Source of the DNA: JAWWPG01 sp963820035
GTDB taxonomy: Bacteria > Actinomycetota > Actinomycetes > Propionibacteriales > Nocardioidaceae
NCBI GenBank assembly: GCA_963820035.1
Contig: CAWFYK010000009.1
Coordinates: 634,111-698,110 of the forward strand
Reading direction: 5' to 3'
Length of the DNA: 64,000 nt
Shown here: positions 17,148 through 25,666 of the stretch, in pieces
Numbering within the stretch: the stretch's first letter is position 1
Layout: each line of letters starts with the position of its first letter
The notes under the pieces: generated by a model
Told to the model about the DNA's origin: nothing
Database searches by the model: none
Seen by the model: the letters and a program-made list of their open reading frames with translations, nothing else
Translations under genes and position numbers: made by a program

Positions 17148-18281
17148 GTGTTAGTCGCCGTAGTCAAGGAGTCTCGCGAGGGTGAGGCCCGTGTCGCCAT
17201 GGTCCCCGAGCTGGTCGGAAAGCTGACCGGGCTCGGCTACGACGTCGCCGTCGAGTCCGGCGCGGGCCGGGCGGCCTTTACCGATGACGAGTACGCCGAG
17301 GCGGGAGCGACGGTGACGGCGGAGCCGTTGACCGACGCCGACCTGGTGCTGTCGGTCCAGCCGCTCGAGAGTGGGCAGGCCCGTCGGCTCAAGGAGCGAG
17401 CGGCGACCATCTCGTTCCTGCCGCCGGCGCAGTCACTCGAGCTCATCGCCGAACGCCGCGACCTGCTCCTCACCTCGTTCGCGATGGAGCTGGTGCCGCG
17501 GATCTCGCGCGCCCAGTCGATGGACGCGCTGAGCTCGCAGGCGCTGGTGGCTGGCTACCGATGCGCGATCGTGGCAGCCGGCCGGTTGCGTCGGTTCTTC
17601 CCGCTCAACATGACCGCGGCGGGCACCGTGCCGCCGGCTGAGGTCGTCGTACTCGGAGCAGGGGTGGCCGGGCTCCAGGCAATCGCGACCTGCCGTCGGC
17701 TGGGAGCCGTCGTCAAGGCGTACGACGTCCGTGCGGCTGCAGCTGAGGAGATCCGCTCGATGGGGGCCGTGGCGATCGAGCTGGAGCTGGAGACCTTGGA
17801 GGGCGCGGGTGGCTATGCCCGCGAGATGACCGAGGACCGCGCCGCCCGACAGCGCGAGCTGCTCTCGCCGTACATCGCGGCCGCCGACGTGCTGATCACG
17901 ACGGCGGCCGTGCCGGGACGACGGGCGCCGATGCTGGTGACGTCCGACATGGTCTCCCTGATGCCGGCCGGTTCCGTGGTTGTCGACCTCGCGGCCGACA
18001 CCGGTGGCAACGTCGAGGGCTCCGAGCCCGGCAACGTGGTCCAGATCGGGCGGGCCCAGGTGTGGGGCGGCGCCAACGTGCCGAGCCAGATGCCGGGACC
18101 CGCGAGCCGCCTCTACGCGCAGAACCTCCTCAGCATCATCACCTTGATGACAGGCGAGGAAGGGTTCGCCCCCGACTTCGACGACGAGATCGTGGCGTCG
18201 ACATGTGTCACCCATGCGGGTGAGGTCACGCACCAAGCAACCCGTGAACAGCTGGAGGCCGGAGATGAGGATGCGTCATGA
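17148..18281 (+). CDS. pntAA: NAD(P) transhydrogenase alpha subunit, domain I (PntAA)
   Basis: A 377-residue soluble NAD(H)-binding subunit of the proton-translocating transhydrogenase, which makes NADPH from NADH using the proton-motive force. The alanine-dehydrogenase-like N-terminus (VVKESREGEARVAMVPELV) precedes the dinucleotide fold VVLGAGVAGLQAIATCRRLGA with the acidic YDVR stop; the mobile loop region and VVDLAADTGGN follow. Splitting alpha into PntAA and PntAB is common in actinobacteria and alpha-proteobacteria. The start is GTG 17148; a -10-like TAGGTT six bases upstream allows leaderless translation, though AGGT could also serve as a weak Shine-Dalgarno sequence. It overlaps pntAB by four bases (ATGA). 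Confidence 0.9.
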   Translation: MLVAVVKESREGEARVAMVPELVGKLTGLGYDVAVESGAGRAAFTDDEYAEAGATVTAEPLTDADLVLSVQPLESGQARRLKERAATISFLPPAQSLELIAERRDLLLTSFAMELVPRISRAQSMDALSSQALVAGYRCAIVAAGRLRRFFPLNMTAAGTVPPAEVVVLGAGVAGLQAIATCRRLGAVVKAYDVRAAAAEEIRSMGAVAIELELETLEGAGGYAREMTEDRAARQRELLSPYIAAADVLITTAAVPGRRAPMLVTSDMVSLMPAGSVVVDLAADTGGNVEGSEPGNVVQIGRAQVWGGANVPSQMPGPASRLYAQNLLSIITLMTGEEGFAPDFDDEIVASTCVTHAGEVTHQATREQLEAGDEDAS

Positions 18282-18577
18282 GTGACGCGATGGTGTGGCT
18301 GACGATCTTCGTGCTCAGCGTGTTCGTCGGCATCGAGGTGATCTCGAAGGTCTCGTCCACGCTGCACACGCCCTTGATGTCGGGCGCCAATGCGATCCAC
18401 GGCATCATCCTGCTGGGCGCGATCTTGGTGACCGGGCTGAGCGACTCCAACGTCGTGCTCGCGGTGGGTCTCGTCGCGATCGTGCTGGCGACCCTCAACA
18501 TGGTCGGCGGCTTCGTGGTGACCGATCGGATGCTCGAGATGTTCAGCGGCCGCAAACGACAGGAACCACGCGGATGA
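18278..18577 (+). CDS. pntAB: NAD(P) transhydrogenase alpha subunit, membrane part (PntAB)
   Basis: A 99-residue membrane protein with three hydrophobic helices, supplying the alpha-subunit part of the proton channel (domain II). The segment STLHTPLMSGANAIHGIILLGAI is the strongly conserved PntAB core. It starts within the pntAA stop (ATGA) and ends within the pntB start (ATGA), so the three genes are translationally coupled. Confidence 0.92.
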   Translation: MSDAMVWLTIFVLSVFVGIEVISKVSSTLHTPLMSGANAIHGIILLGAILVTGLSDSNVVLAVGLVAIVLATLNMVGGFVVTDRMLEMFSGRKRQEPRG

Positions 18578-19962
18578 CCCCAACGTGGGCCCAGCTCGCC
18601 TACCTCGTCGCGGCGGTCTGCTTCATCCTCGCGCTGAAAGGGCTGTCGTCGCCGCGTACGGCGCGCAACGGCAACCTGATCGGGGCCGCCGGTGCCGTGC
18701 TGGCGTGTGTGACCGTCTTCTTCGCCGAGGACCTCCATCACGTGCCGCTGATCCTGGCCGCCATCGCCGTCGGGTCGGTGATCGGCGTCGTGGGTGCCCG
18801 GCGGGTGCAGATGACGCAGATGCCGCAGCTGGTCGCCCTCTTCAACGGCGTCGGTGGTGGCGCGGCAGCCCTGGTGGCGCTTCTGGAGCTGCAGAGCCGG
18901 CTGCAGGCGGTGAACAGCAGCGACATCGCGAAGTTCGACCTCGTTGCCACCGCCTTCACCATCCTGATCGGCGCGGTCAGCTTCTCCGGGTCTCTGGTCA
19001 CGTTCGCCAAGCTGCAGGAGCTGATGACCACCAGGCCGGTGCTCTTCCCTGGGCTGCCCATCGCCTTCGGCGCATCGATCCTGGCCGGTGTCGGCTTGGG
19101 GGCCGCCCTGGTGGTGAGCCCGTCGGAGCCGATCGGCATCATCCTGGGCCTGGTCGGCCTGGTGCTCGGGGTCCTGCTGGTGCTGCCCGTCGGCGGGGCC
19201 GACGTACCCATCGTCATCTCACTGCTCAACGCCTTTACCGGCTTGAGCGTCGCCGCCAGCGGCTACGTGCTCGGCAACGCGGTGCTCCTCGTCGGCGGCA
19301 CCCTCGTCGGGGCGTCCGGTACGTTCCTGACCAAGATGATGGCCTCGGCCATGGGCCGGTCCCTGCCCAACATCCTGTTCGGGGCGCTCAAGGGCGGCTC
19401 GACCCTGGGCGGTGGGGAGATCTCCGACCGGCCGGTCCGGTCGGCGAGCCCCGAGGACGTGGCCATCCTGCTCGCGTACGCCCACCGGGTCATCATCGTG
19501 CCCGGCTACGGGCTCGCCGTCGCCCAGGCGCAGCACACGCTCCGCGAGCTCGTCGATGTGCTGACGGCCAAGGGCATCGAGGTCGACTACGCGATCCACC
19601 CGGTGGCGGGGCGGATGCCCGGCCACATGAACGTGCTGCTCGCCGAGGCGCAGGTCCCCTATGAGCAGCTCAAAGAGATGGACGACATCAACAGCGAGTT
19701 CCGGCAGGCAGACGTAGCACTGGTGGTCGGAGCCAACGACGTGGTCAACCCGGCCGCCAAGACGACGCCGAGCGCACCGATCTACGGGATGCCGATCCTG
19801 AACGCCGGGGACGCCCAGCAGGTCGTCTTCATGAAGCGGTCGATGCGCCCCGGCTTCGCCGGGATCGAGAACGAGCTGCTCTTCGACCCGAAGACCACGC
19901 TGCTGTTCGGCGACGCGAAGGACTCGATGAGCAAGCTGCTCGCCGCCGTCAAGGCCCAGTAA
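18574..19962 (+). CDS. pntB: NAD(P) transhydrogenase beta subunit (PntB)
   Basis: A 462-residue subunit. The first 270 or so residues are the remaining membrane helices of domain II; the C-terminal 180 form domain III, which binds NADP(H) (VIIVPGYGLAVAQAQH, GRMPGHMNVLLAEA, ALVVGANDVVNPAA, GMPILNAGDAQQVVFMKRSM). All hallmark segments are intact. The start is ATG 18574 inside the pntAB stop. The next gene is convergent, with only ten bases between stops and no obvious hairpin. Confidence 0.93.
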   Translation: MTPTWAQLAYLVAAVCFILALKGLSSPRTARNGNLIGAAGAVLACVTVFFAEDLHHVPLILAAIAVGSVIGVVGARRVQMTQMPQLVALFNGVGGGAAALVALLELQSRLQAVNSSDIAKFDLVATAFTILIGAVSFSGSLVTFAKLQELMTTRPVLFPGLPIAFGASILAGVGLGAALVVSPSEPIGIILGLVGLVLGVLLVLPVGGADVPIVISLLNAFTGLSVAASGYVLGNAVLLVGGTLVGASGTFLTKMMASAMGRSLPNILFGALKGGSTLGGGEISDRPVRSASPEDVAILLAYAHRVIIVPGYGLAVAQAQHTLRELVDVLTAKGIEVDYAIHPVAGRMPGHMNVLLAEAQVPYEQLKEMDDINSEFRQADVALVVGANDVVNPAAKTTPSAPIYGMPILNAGDAQQVVFMKRSMRPGFAGIENELLFDPKTTLLFGDAKDSMSKLLAAVKAQ

Positions 19963-19972
19963 GGGCTGCCGC

Positions 19973-21070
19973 TCAGGACAGTGCCTGGGTGACGTCGTCG
20001 ACCAGGTCGGTGGCGTCTTCGAGCCCGGCGCTGAACCTGATGAACCCCGGGTCGACGTCGTCGCCACCCCAGCGGGCGCGCCGCTCGGCGGTGCTGTGCG
20101 CGCCGCCGAAGCTGGTGGCGGGGGTGACCAGCGCGAGCCTGGACAGCCATCGCTCGGCCTCTTCCTGCCCTGCCAGGGTGAAGTTGAGCACCGGCCCGAA
20201 CAGCGCCATCTGCTCCGCCGCCTGCTCGTGCGCGGGGTCGTCGGGCAGCCCGGGATAGCGGCAGCGTCGTACGGCGGGATGTTCGCGCAGCGCCTCGGCG
20301 ATCGAAAGGGCGTTCGCGCACTGGCGTCGCAACCGCACGTCCAACGTCACGAGCGACCGATGAGCGAGCCAGGTCTCCATCGGTCCGGCGATCGCGCCGA
20401 CCTCGCTCCGCCAGGTCGTCAGAGCGGGCAGCAGTGCCGGGTCTCGCACCGCCACATGACCCAGCAGCAGGTCGGAGTGGCCGGACATCGCCTTGGTGTC
20501 GCTGCAGACCGAGAAGTCGACGCCGAAGGACAACGCGCGCTGACCGAGCACGGTCGCCGTGCTGTTGTCGACGGCGACGAGGGCGCCCGCGTCGTGCGCG
20601 GCCCGGCTTAGGGAGGCCAGGTCGCAGACGTCGAGCGTCGGGTTCGAGGGCGACTCGAGCATGAGCAGCCGGGCGCCTCGGAGCGCGTCGTGATGTCCAG
20701 AGCTCCCGGTGGGCACCAGGCGCACCTCGACGCCCAGCTCCGTCAGGTAGCCCTGCACCAAGGCTCGGGCGCCGTAGTAGCCGTCAGCAGGCAGCACGAC
20801 GACGTCGCCGGGACGCAGCGTCGAGCACAGCACGGCCGAGACGGCCGCCATACCGGAGGCGAAGACGAGGCATGGGCCGCCCTCCAGCTCGGCCAGCGCG
20901 TCTTCGTATGCCGACCAGGTCGGGTTTGCCGTCCGGCCATAGGTGAACGGCGCGCCCGTCGGGTCGCCGGCGTGCTGGTAGGTGCTCGCGAAGACCGGGC
21001 TGGGGTGCAGGGGTTCCCCGGCGGCAGGACGGGCGAACGCCGCCTGGATCACCTGGGTCGCTGGTCGCAT
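19973..21070 (-). CDS. Cystathionine gamma-lyase/synthase-family PLP enzyme
   Basis: A 365-residue gamma-family PLP enzyme. Features visible are YGRTANPTWSAYEDALAELEGG (the Tyr/Arg that contacts the neighbour's PLP phosphate), FASGMAAVSAVL (phosphate-binding loop), ESPSNPTLDVCDL, VDNSTATVLGQRAL (PLP-ring Asp), and the Schiff-base Lys in CSDTKAMSGHSDLLLG. The C-terminal LVTPATSFGGAHSTAERRARWG binds the substrate carboxylate. It could be a cystathionine gamma-lyase, synthase or methionine gamma-lyase; sequence alone does not decide, though lyase is the most likely. It lies 54 bp downstream of upp on the same strand, so co-transcription is possible. Confidence 0.85.
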   Translation of the reverse strand: MRPATQVIQAAFARPAAGEPLHPSPVFASTYQHAGDPTGAPFTYGRTANPTWSAYEDALAELEGGPCLVFASGMAAVSAVLCSTLRPGDVVVLPADGYYGARALVQGYLTELGVEVRLVPTGSSGHHDALRGARLLMLESPSNPTLDVCDLASLSRAAHDAGALVAVDNSTATVLGQRALSFGVDFSVCSDTKAMSGHSDLLLGHVAVRDPALLPALTTWRSEVGAIAGPMETWLAHRSLVTLDVRLRRQCANALSIAEALREHPAVRRCRYPGLPDDPAHEQAAEQMALFGPVLNFTLAGQEEAERWLSRLALVTPATSFGGAHSTAERRARWGGDDVDPGFIRFSAGLEDATDLVDDVTQALS

Positions 21071-21124
21071 GGTTCCTCCGCAGTCGTGGGTGAGGGACAG
21101 GTCCGCGCCGTTGCGGCCGGGCGG

Positions 21125-21766
21125 CTAGCCGGCCACGCCGTAGAGCCGGTCGCCGGCATCGCCCAGACCGGGAACGATGTAGCCCTTCTCGTTGAGCCGC
21201 TCGTCCATGGCGGCCGTCACGATGGTCACAGGCGTAGGGACCATCTCGAGCTCCGCCTCCAGGCGGGCGCAGCCCTCGGGCGCCGCGAGCAGGCAGATCG
21301 CCGTGATGTGGTCGGCGCCGCGGTCGACGAGGAAGCGGATGGCTGCCGCGAGGGTGCCGCCGGTCGCCAGCATCGGGTCCAGCACGTAACACTGCCGTCC
21401 CGCCAGGTCGTCGGGGAGGCGCTCGGCGTACGTCGAGGCCGTCAACGTGTCCTCGTCGCGGATCATCCCGAGGAAGCCCACCTCGGCCGTCGGCAGCAGC
21501 TTGGACATCCCCGCCAGCATCCCGAGCCCGGCGCGCAGGATCGGCACGACGAGCGGCTTCGGCGAGGCGAGGGTCAGGCCGCTCGTCTCCGCGACCGGCG
21601 TCGTCAGCCGGATCTCCCTGGTGCGGACCTCTCGGGTCGCCTCGTAGGCGAGCAGAGTGACGAGCTCCTCGACGAGCAGCCGGAAGGTCGGGGAGTCGGT
21701 GCGTTCGTCACGGATGGCGGTCAGCTTATGGGCCACCAACGGATGCTCGATCACGAGTGTCTGCAT
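21125..21766 (-). CDS. upp: Uracil phosphoribosyltransferase
   Basis: A 213-residue UPRTase that salvages uracil to UMP with PRPP. The PRPP-binding loop is VLDPMLATGGTLAAAI, and the uracil-binding C-terminus GYIVPGLGDAGDRLYG and the early RDERTDSPTFRLLVEE are diagnostic. ATG 21766 (MQTLVIEHPLV) is preferred over an in-frame start nine bases upstream because homologs begin with this sequence. It is divergent from the tadA pair. Confidence 0.95.
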   Translation of the reverse strand: MQTLVIEHPLVAHKLTAIRDERTDSPTFRLLVEELVTLLAYEATREVRTREIRLTTPVAETSGLTLASPKPLVVPILRAGLGMLAGMSKLLPTAEVGFLGMIRDEDTLTASTYAERLPDDLAGRQCYVLDPMLATGGTLAAAIRFLVDRGADHITAICLLAAPEGCARLEAELEMVPTPVTIVTAAMDERLNEKGYIVPGLGDAGDRLYGVAG

Positions 21767-21860
21767 GGTCGCCAACCTAGAGGATGCCGGTCCGCCTCGG
21801 GATTGCGGTGTTATGAGAATGAGGGTCGCCTCGCTCGTCCCGATCTGTCACCATCAAGTC

Positions 21861-22361
21861 ATGAGTTCGATGGATTCTGAGCCGGCTGAGGCGATCGACT
21901 TCGCCTTCGCCGCCTCCCGCGAGGACGGGGTCTGGCAGGTGACCGCGCTGCCTCCTCGGGCCGCCACCGAGCTCACCGTGCTCATGCACGCCCTCGGCCA
22001 GCTGCCGTCGGACTCGGGCACTCTCGGGATGGTCAGCGTCGACGAGGACTTCTTCGTGCTGATCCGCGTCACCGGTGGGCAGACCAGGCTGCTGCTGTCC
22101 GATGTGGGAGCCGCAACGGAGTCCCCGCTCGCGCTGGCCGTGGTCGACCACCTGACGCTGCCGCACCCAGACGATGACGACGACCAGATCCAGCCCGCTG
22201 GCGATCTCGGGCTGGTCGCGGACCTCGGGCTGTCGGCGATGGAGCTCGGTGCCCTCTGCGATGACATCGACCTCTATCCCGACGAGGTGCTGGCCGATGT
22301 GGCCCGCCGGCTCGGCTTCGGCCGCGAGTTCGATGAGGCGCTCGACCTCGTGAACGCCTAG
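21861..22361 (+). CDS. tRNA adenosine deaminase-associated protein
   Basis: A 166-residue acidic protein of the actinobacterial family found directly upstream of tadA. The family pattern is visible in AIDFAFAASREDGVWQVTALPPRAATELTVLMHAL, VSVDEDFFVLIRV, the acidic DDDDDQ linker and the C-terminal ELGALCDDIDLYPDEVLADVARRLGFG. Its biochemical role is not established; constant linkage suggests it works with TadA. Its stop is followed immediately by the tadA ATG. The start is ATG 21861; ATG 21870 is an alternative. Confidence 0.88.
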   Translation: MSSMDSEPAEAIDFAFAASREDGVWQVTALPPRAATELTVLMHALGQLPSDSGTLGMVSVDEDFFVLIRVTGGQTRLLLSDVGAATESPLALAVVDHLTLPHPDDDDDQIQPAGDLGLVADLGLSAMELGALCDDIDLYPDEVLADVARRLGFGREFDEALDLVNA

Positions 22362-22847
22362 ATGCCGCTGCCGCCCACGAGCCCTGAGCGGTACGTCGAG
22401 GCGATGCGCGTGGCGCTGGCGCTCGCCGACGCCGGCTCGGCTGAGGGCGGCAACCAGGCCGACGTACCCGTCGGAGCGCTCATTTTCGGCCCCGACGGCT
22501 CTCGGCTCGGGACGGGGACGAACATCCGGGAGCGGGACAGCGACCCGACCGGCCATGCCGAGGTCGTCGCGATGCGCCACGCCGCCCGGGCGCTCCGCTC
22601 GTGGCGCCTCGACGGCTGCACCCTCGTGGTCACGCTGGAGCCCTGCACGATGTGCGCCGGCGCCATTGTGCTCGCCCGGGTCGAGACGCTGGTCTTCGGA
22701 GCCTACGACGCGAAGGCCGGCGCCGTTGGCTCGCTGTGGGACGTCGTACGCGATCGTCGGCTCAACCACCGGCCGGACGTGGTCGGCGGAGTGCTGGCTG
22801 ACGAGGCGGGCGAGCAGCTGCGCAGGTTCTTCACCGACCGACGCTGA
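22362..22847 (+). CDS. tadA: tRNA-specific adenosine-34 deaminase
   Basis: A 161-residue zinc deaminase that converts A34 to inosine in the tRNA-Arg(ACG) wobble position. The catalytic HAE motif (H65, E67) and the zinc-binding PCTMC (C95, C98) are intact, and the FGAYDAKAGAVGSLWDVV region, followed by a terminal LRRFF, fits TadA rather than cytidine deaminase. It starts on the base after the companion gene's stop, so the two are coupled. The tRNA-Ser gene follows 37 bp downstream. Confidence 0.93.
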   Translation: MPLPPTSPERYVEAMRVALALADAGSAEGGNQADVPVGALIFGPDGSRLGTGTNIRERDSDPTGHAEVVAMRHAARALRSWRLDGCTLVVTLEPCTMCAGAIVLARVETLVFGAYDAKAGAVGSLWDVVRDRRLNHRPDVVGGVLADEAGEQLRRFFTDRR

Positions 22848-22884
22848 TTTCATGCCCTCGACCGCCTCCGGTAGCCTACTCCGC

Positions 22885-22975
22885 GGTGGCGTGTCCGAGC
22901 GGCCTAAGGAGCACGCCTCGAAAGCGTGTGTGGGTTAACAGCCCACCGTGGGTTCAAATCCCACCGCCACCGCCA
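22885..22975 (+). tRNA. tRNA-Ser(CGA), with encoded CCA
   Basis: The acceptor stem GGTGGCG pairs with CGCCACC, followed by G and CCA. The anticodon loop is CTCGAAA with anticodon CGA, read from the stem ACGC/GCGT. A long variable arm (GTGGGTTAACAGCCCAC region) marks a class II serine tRNA, and the T arm is GTGGG-TTCAAAT-CCCAC. The 3' 61 bases (22915-22975) are duplicated at 34168-34228 as the integration target of the element downstream; because the attL copy keeps the full gene, the tRNA should remain functional. Confidence 0.95.
22915..22975 (+). repeat. attL, 61-bp direct repeat
   Basis: Identical to 34168-34228. It begins at the anticodon loop (gcctcgaaagcg) and runs through the CCA end of the tRNA, the usual segment kept by tRNA-targeting tyrosine integrases. 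Flanking bases diverge immediately on both sides (CAGAACC after this copy, AGCCACT after the other). Confidence 0.93.
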
Positions 22976-23057
22976 CAGAACCACCCGTGATTGCTGGCTT
23001 CAAACGCTCAGCGAGACGGGAGCAGTTCGCCGTGACAGAGCACCTCACACCCCGCGT

Positions 23058-23077
23058 GGTAGCCAGCGTGGTAGCCA
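23058..23077 (+). repeat. Left arm-type repeat pair
   Basis: Two GGTAGCCA boxes at 23058 and 23070 (12-bp spacing), about 80 bp inside attL. The same pair with the same spacing occurs about 95 bp inside attR. Position and symmetry fit arm-binding sites for the integrase N-terminal domain or for the excisionase. Confidence 0.55.
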
Positions 23078-23190
23078 GCCGCAGCCCGATCCGACCGAAT
23101 TCACGGCGTGGCGGTGTCCGCGCGAGCTCGTCGATCTTGCCTATAGGTAGGGAGCCCCGCCGAGAGCGGGCCCGAAGATCGGTGAGCAAC

Positions 23191-23580
23191 ATGACTGGCA
23201 TCGTCACGACCGGCACCGCCAGGGCCGGTGGCGCAGCAGCCCGCGCGACCGGACTGACCGCGGTCGCGCCCACACCAACGGGAGTCGTCCGCGCCGTCGC
23301 CGAGCGCCTCGACGGCCTGGAACGCGAGCTCAGCGCCGCCCGCGCCGCCCTGGCCGTGGTGGAGGCCGAACTGCTGTCTGCCAGCCGCCGCTCTGAGCGA
23401 GAGCCCGACGCGCTGACCACCGAGCAGGTCGCGCAGGCGCTCAGCCTGTCGCGCTCCACCGTCACCGCCATGATCGGCCGCCGCGAGCTCGTGTCGGTCA
23501 AGATCGGTGGCGCGCGGCGGGTGCTGCGCCGCGACCTGGATGACTATCTCGGCTCGCTGGCCTCCGGTGGTGCCGCGTGA
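23191..23580 (+). CDS. Excisionase-family helix-turn-helix protein
   Basis: A 129-residue protein whose C-terminal half is an excisionase/MerR-like winged helix (TTEQVAQALSLSRSTVTAMIGRRELVSVKIGGARRVLRRDLDDYLGSL, about 78-125). The N-terminal half includes a coiled-coil-like segment (VVRAVAERLDGLERELSAARAALAVVEAELLSA). It would bend DNA at the att sites and steer the integrase toward excision. ATG 23191 is taken; GTG 23182 in the same frame is an alternative. The stop overlaps the integrase GTG by four bases (GTGA). Confidence 0.8.
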   Translation: MTGIVTTGTARAGGAAARATGLTAVAPTPTGVVRAVAERLDGLERELSAARAALAVVEAELLSASRRSEREPDALTTEQVAQALSLSRSTVTAMIGRRELVSVKIGGARRVLRRDLDDYLGSLASGGAA

Positions 23581-24800
23581 GCAAGGCCGCCGACGGTCGC
23601 TCGTCCATCCACCGGTGCCGCGATGGCAACGGCTGGGAAGGGTGGGTGTCGTTCGGCACCGACCCTACGACCGGGGCGCGGCGGCGCAAGCATGTACGCG
23701 GCCAGACCAAGGCCGAGGTCGACGACAAGGTCAGAGCGCTCGAGACGGCCCGCGACCGGGGCGCGCTGCTCACCGGCCCCGATGCGACCTTGTCGGCCTA
23801 TCTCGACTCCTGGGTCACGGGGCGAGCGAACGTGGTGCGCCCGAGCACCTGGTCCGGATACCGCAGTGACCTGCTTCACGTGAGCCGCTCGGGCGTGGGA
23901 GCCGTCAAGCTGCGCAGCCTGACCCCTGAACACATCGAGCGCGTCTACGCCGCGGTCCTCGACGCCGGCTGCGGACCCGGAAGCGTCGCCCATGTCCGGC
24001 GCACCGTCTCCGCCGCCCTGAACGCCGCGGCTCGCCGCGGTCACATACCGCGCAACCCGGTCCCGCTCGCCGACATGCCCCGGCCGGCCGACGAGGAGGA
24101 GCTCGAACCGTACGACGCGGCCGAGATCGGGGCACTGCTCTCGACCTCCCGAAGGCGCCGCAACGGGGTCCGGTGGTCACTCGCATTCCTCGGGCTCCGG
24201 CAAGGCGAGGCGCTCGCGTTGCGTTGGGACGACGTCGACCTCGAGCGCGGCGAGGCCCGCATCCGACACACCCTCACCTGGTTGCCATGGCAACACGGCT
24301 GCGCACCCGTCTACGCCGAGCCGGTATGCGGCGAACGTGCCTCGGCGTGCCCCCGTCGACACGGCGGCGGCGCCCACCTCGGCCCACCCAAGTCCAAGGC
24401 CGGGCGACGCACCATCGCCATCCCCGAACCCGTCCTCGCGGAGCTGCGTGACCAGCACCGACGGCAAGCCGCCGAGCGGATCGCGGCCGGCTCGTTGTGG
24501 ACCGACCGAGGCTTCATCGTCACGAACCACACCGGCGGCCCGGTCGACCGCAGTACCGACACCGGCGACTGGGGCGACCTTGTGCGATGTGCGGGCGTGC
24601 GGCGTCTGAGGCTGCATGACTGCCGGCACTCCGCAGCGACCGCGCTTCTCGTCCTGGGAATTGATGCGCGGGTCCTCATGGCGACCATGGGATGGACCTC
24701 CATGAGCCTGGTCCAGCGCTACACCCATATGGTCCCGGAGCTACGCCGCGACGTCGCCGTCCGCCAAGGTGCGCTCTGGAACACCGCGACCTCCGGGTGA
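23577..24800 (+). CDS. int: Tyrosine site-specific integrase
   Basis: A 407-residue integrase. The N-terminal arm-binding region (GNGWEGWVSFGTDPTTGARRRKHVRGQTKAEVD) is followed by a SAM-like core-binding domain (TLSAYLDSWVTG...) and the catalytic domain with R208 (GLRQGEALALRWDDV), H347-x-x-R350 (HDCRH) and nucleophile Y382 (QRYTHM). An insert with Cys and His (GCAPVYAEPVCGERASACPRRH) lies inside the catalytic domain and is common in actinobacterial element integrases. The start is GTG 23577, coupled to the excisionase stop. Its site is the tRNA-Ser(CGA) 3' end. Confidence 0.92.
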   Translation: MSKAADGRSSIHRCRDGNGWEGWVSFGTDPTTGARRRKHVRGQTKAEVDDKVRALETARDRGALLTGPDATLSAYLDSWVTGRANVVRPSTWSGYRSDLLHVSRSGVGAVKLRSLTPEHIERVYAAVLDAGCGPGSVAHVRRTVSAALNAAARRGHIPRNPVPLADMPRPADEEELEPYDAAEIGALLSTSRRRRNGVRWSLAFLGLRQGEALALRWDDVDLERGEARIRHTLTWLPWQHGCAPVYAEPVCGERASACPRRHGGGAHLGPPKSKAGRRTIAIPEPVLAELRDQHRRQAAERIAAGSLWTDRGFIVTNHTGGPVDRSTDTGDWGDLVRCAGVRRLRLHDCRHSAATALLVLGIDARVLMATMGWTSMSLVQRYTHMVPELRRDVAVRQGALWNTATSG

Positions 24801-24855
24801 TCCACGTTTCCCTCTCGCGGTCGCTGTCGCTGCGTGATGAGACGATCGAGCCGTT

Positions 24856-25305
24856 GTGCGAAAGCGACTGATTCGAGACGAGCCGCCGCCACCCGACGGG
24901 ACGGTGTTGGTGCGCACGCTGTTCGGCACCTATGCCGACGGTCGGATCTTCGACCGCGACGTGCTCATCGCGGACGTGATCGTAAACTTCGATCTCTTTG
25001 GCTACTTCGGCCTCTCGCTCTGGGCGATCTCTGACGCTTGGCCGCTCGGCAACGTCCTCGTAGAGAAGGCGCGGAAGGCTCGTCGGGTGGCGCTGTACAC
25101 GGCCGGTGAACTCAGGGGCCAAGGTCTCGGGCTGGTGCCCAGTGGCCGTGCTCCGCACTACGACGCGAGCGTCGGCGCGGTGAGCGGCCAAGTCTCTGGC
25201 CCTATGCAGGTGACGGCACCCAGCGCCGAGGAGCTCGTCGACCGCTTCATGTCAGCGGCCTACACTGTTGTCGAGAATCACCTGTTCGAGCAGGACCCGA
25301 CCTGA
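24856..25305 (+). CDS. Conserved-looking protein of unknown function
   Basis: A 149-residue protein starting at GTG 24856. It has a hydrophobic stretch in the middle (ADVIVNFDLFGYFGLSLWAI) that is more like a buried strand/helix than a membrane segment, and a C-terminal region containing SAEELVDRFMSAAYTVVENHLFEQ. No family is recognised. It is followed 13 bp later by the next small gene, so the two form a unit. A toxin/immunity or effector/antidote pair is one possibility, but nothing catalytic is visible. Confidence 0.6.
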   Translation: MRKRLIRDEPPPPDGTVLVRTLFGTYADGRIFDRDVLIADVIVNFDLFGYFGLSLWAISDAWPLGNVLVEKARKARRVALYTAGELRGQGLGLVPSGRAPHYDASVGAVSGQVSGPMQVTAPSAEELVDRFMSAAYTVVENHLFEQDPT

Positions 25306-25318
25306 GAGGAGCCGGCTC

Positions 25319-25558
25319 GTGATTCAGATCGACATTGAAGCCGACCTGAGCATGGTCGACGACGAGGACCGCAACTTTGCGCGGCTCCCGGCCCACACTG
25401 CACGATTCAAGGTTGGGGCTGTCGCTGTCGCTGGTCGCCCTGGGTTCTGGTCGTGGGTTCAGATCGACGAGGTTGAGGACACCATCGTCTTCTTTCACCA
25501 GATCAACGCGCATGAGGCGGCAGCGCACGGCGAACTTGCTGTCCCTGCCACGGCCTGA
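25319..25558 (+). CDS. Small acidic protein of unknown function
   Basis: A 79-residue acidic protein (pattern EADLSMVDDEDRNFARLPAH, then VQIDEVEDTIVFFHQIN) starting at GTG 25319 behind GAGAGGAG. The fold looks like alternating beta strands. No family is recognised. It is 13 bp downstream of the 149-residue gene, and its acidity would suit an inhibitor or immunity role, which is only a guess. Confidence 0.6.
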   Translation: MIQIDIEADLSMVDDEDRNFARLPAHTARFKVGAVAVAGRPGFWSWVQIDEVEDTIVFFHQINAHEAAAHGELAVPATA

Positions 25559-25666
25559 CGTGCAAGTCGGTTAGTGGCCAACCCATCCGTTCCGTTCGTA
25601 TGGGATCGGCGGACAACCCGGTGCGTTCCCCTGCCAGCCTCACGGTTACGCGCCGGTTGCGCCGGC

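Noticed and set aside
20690..21880. 396-codon plus-strand frame
   Set aside because: Runs antisense across both the PLP-enzyme gene and upp; both minus-strand genes have clear family motifs.
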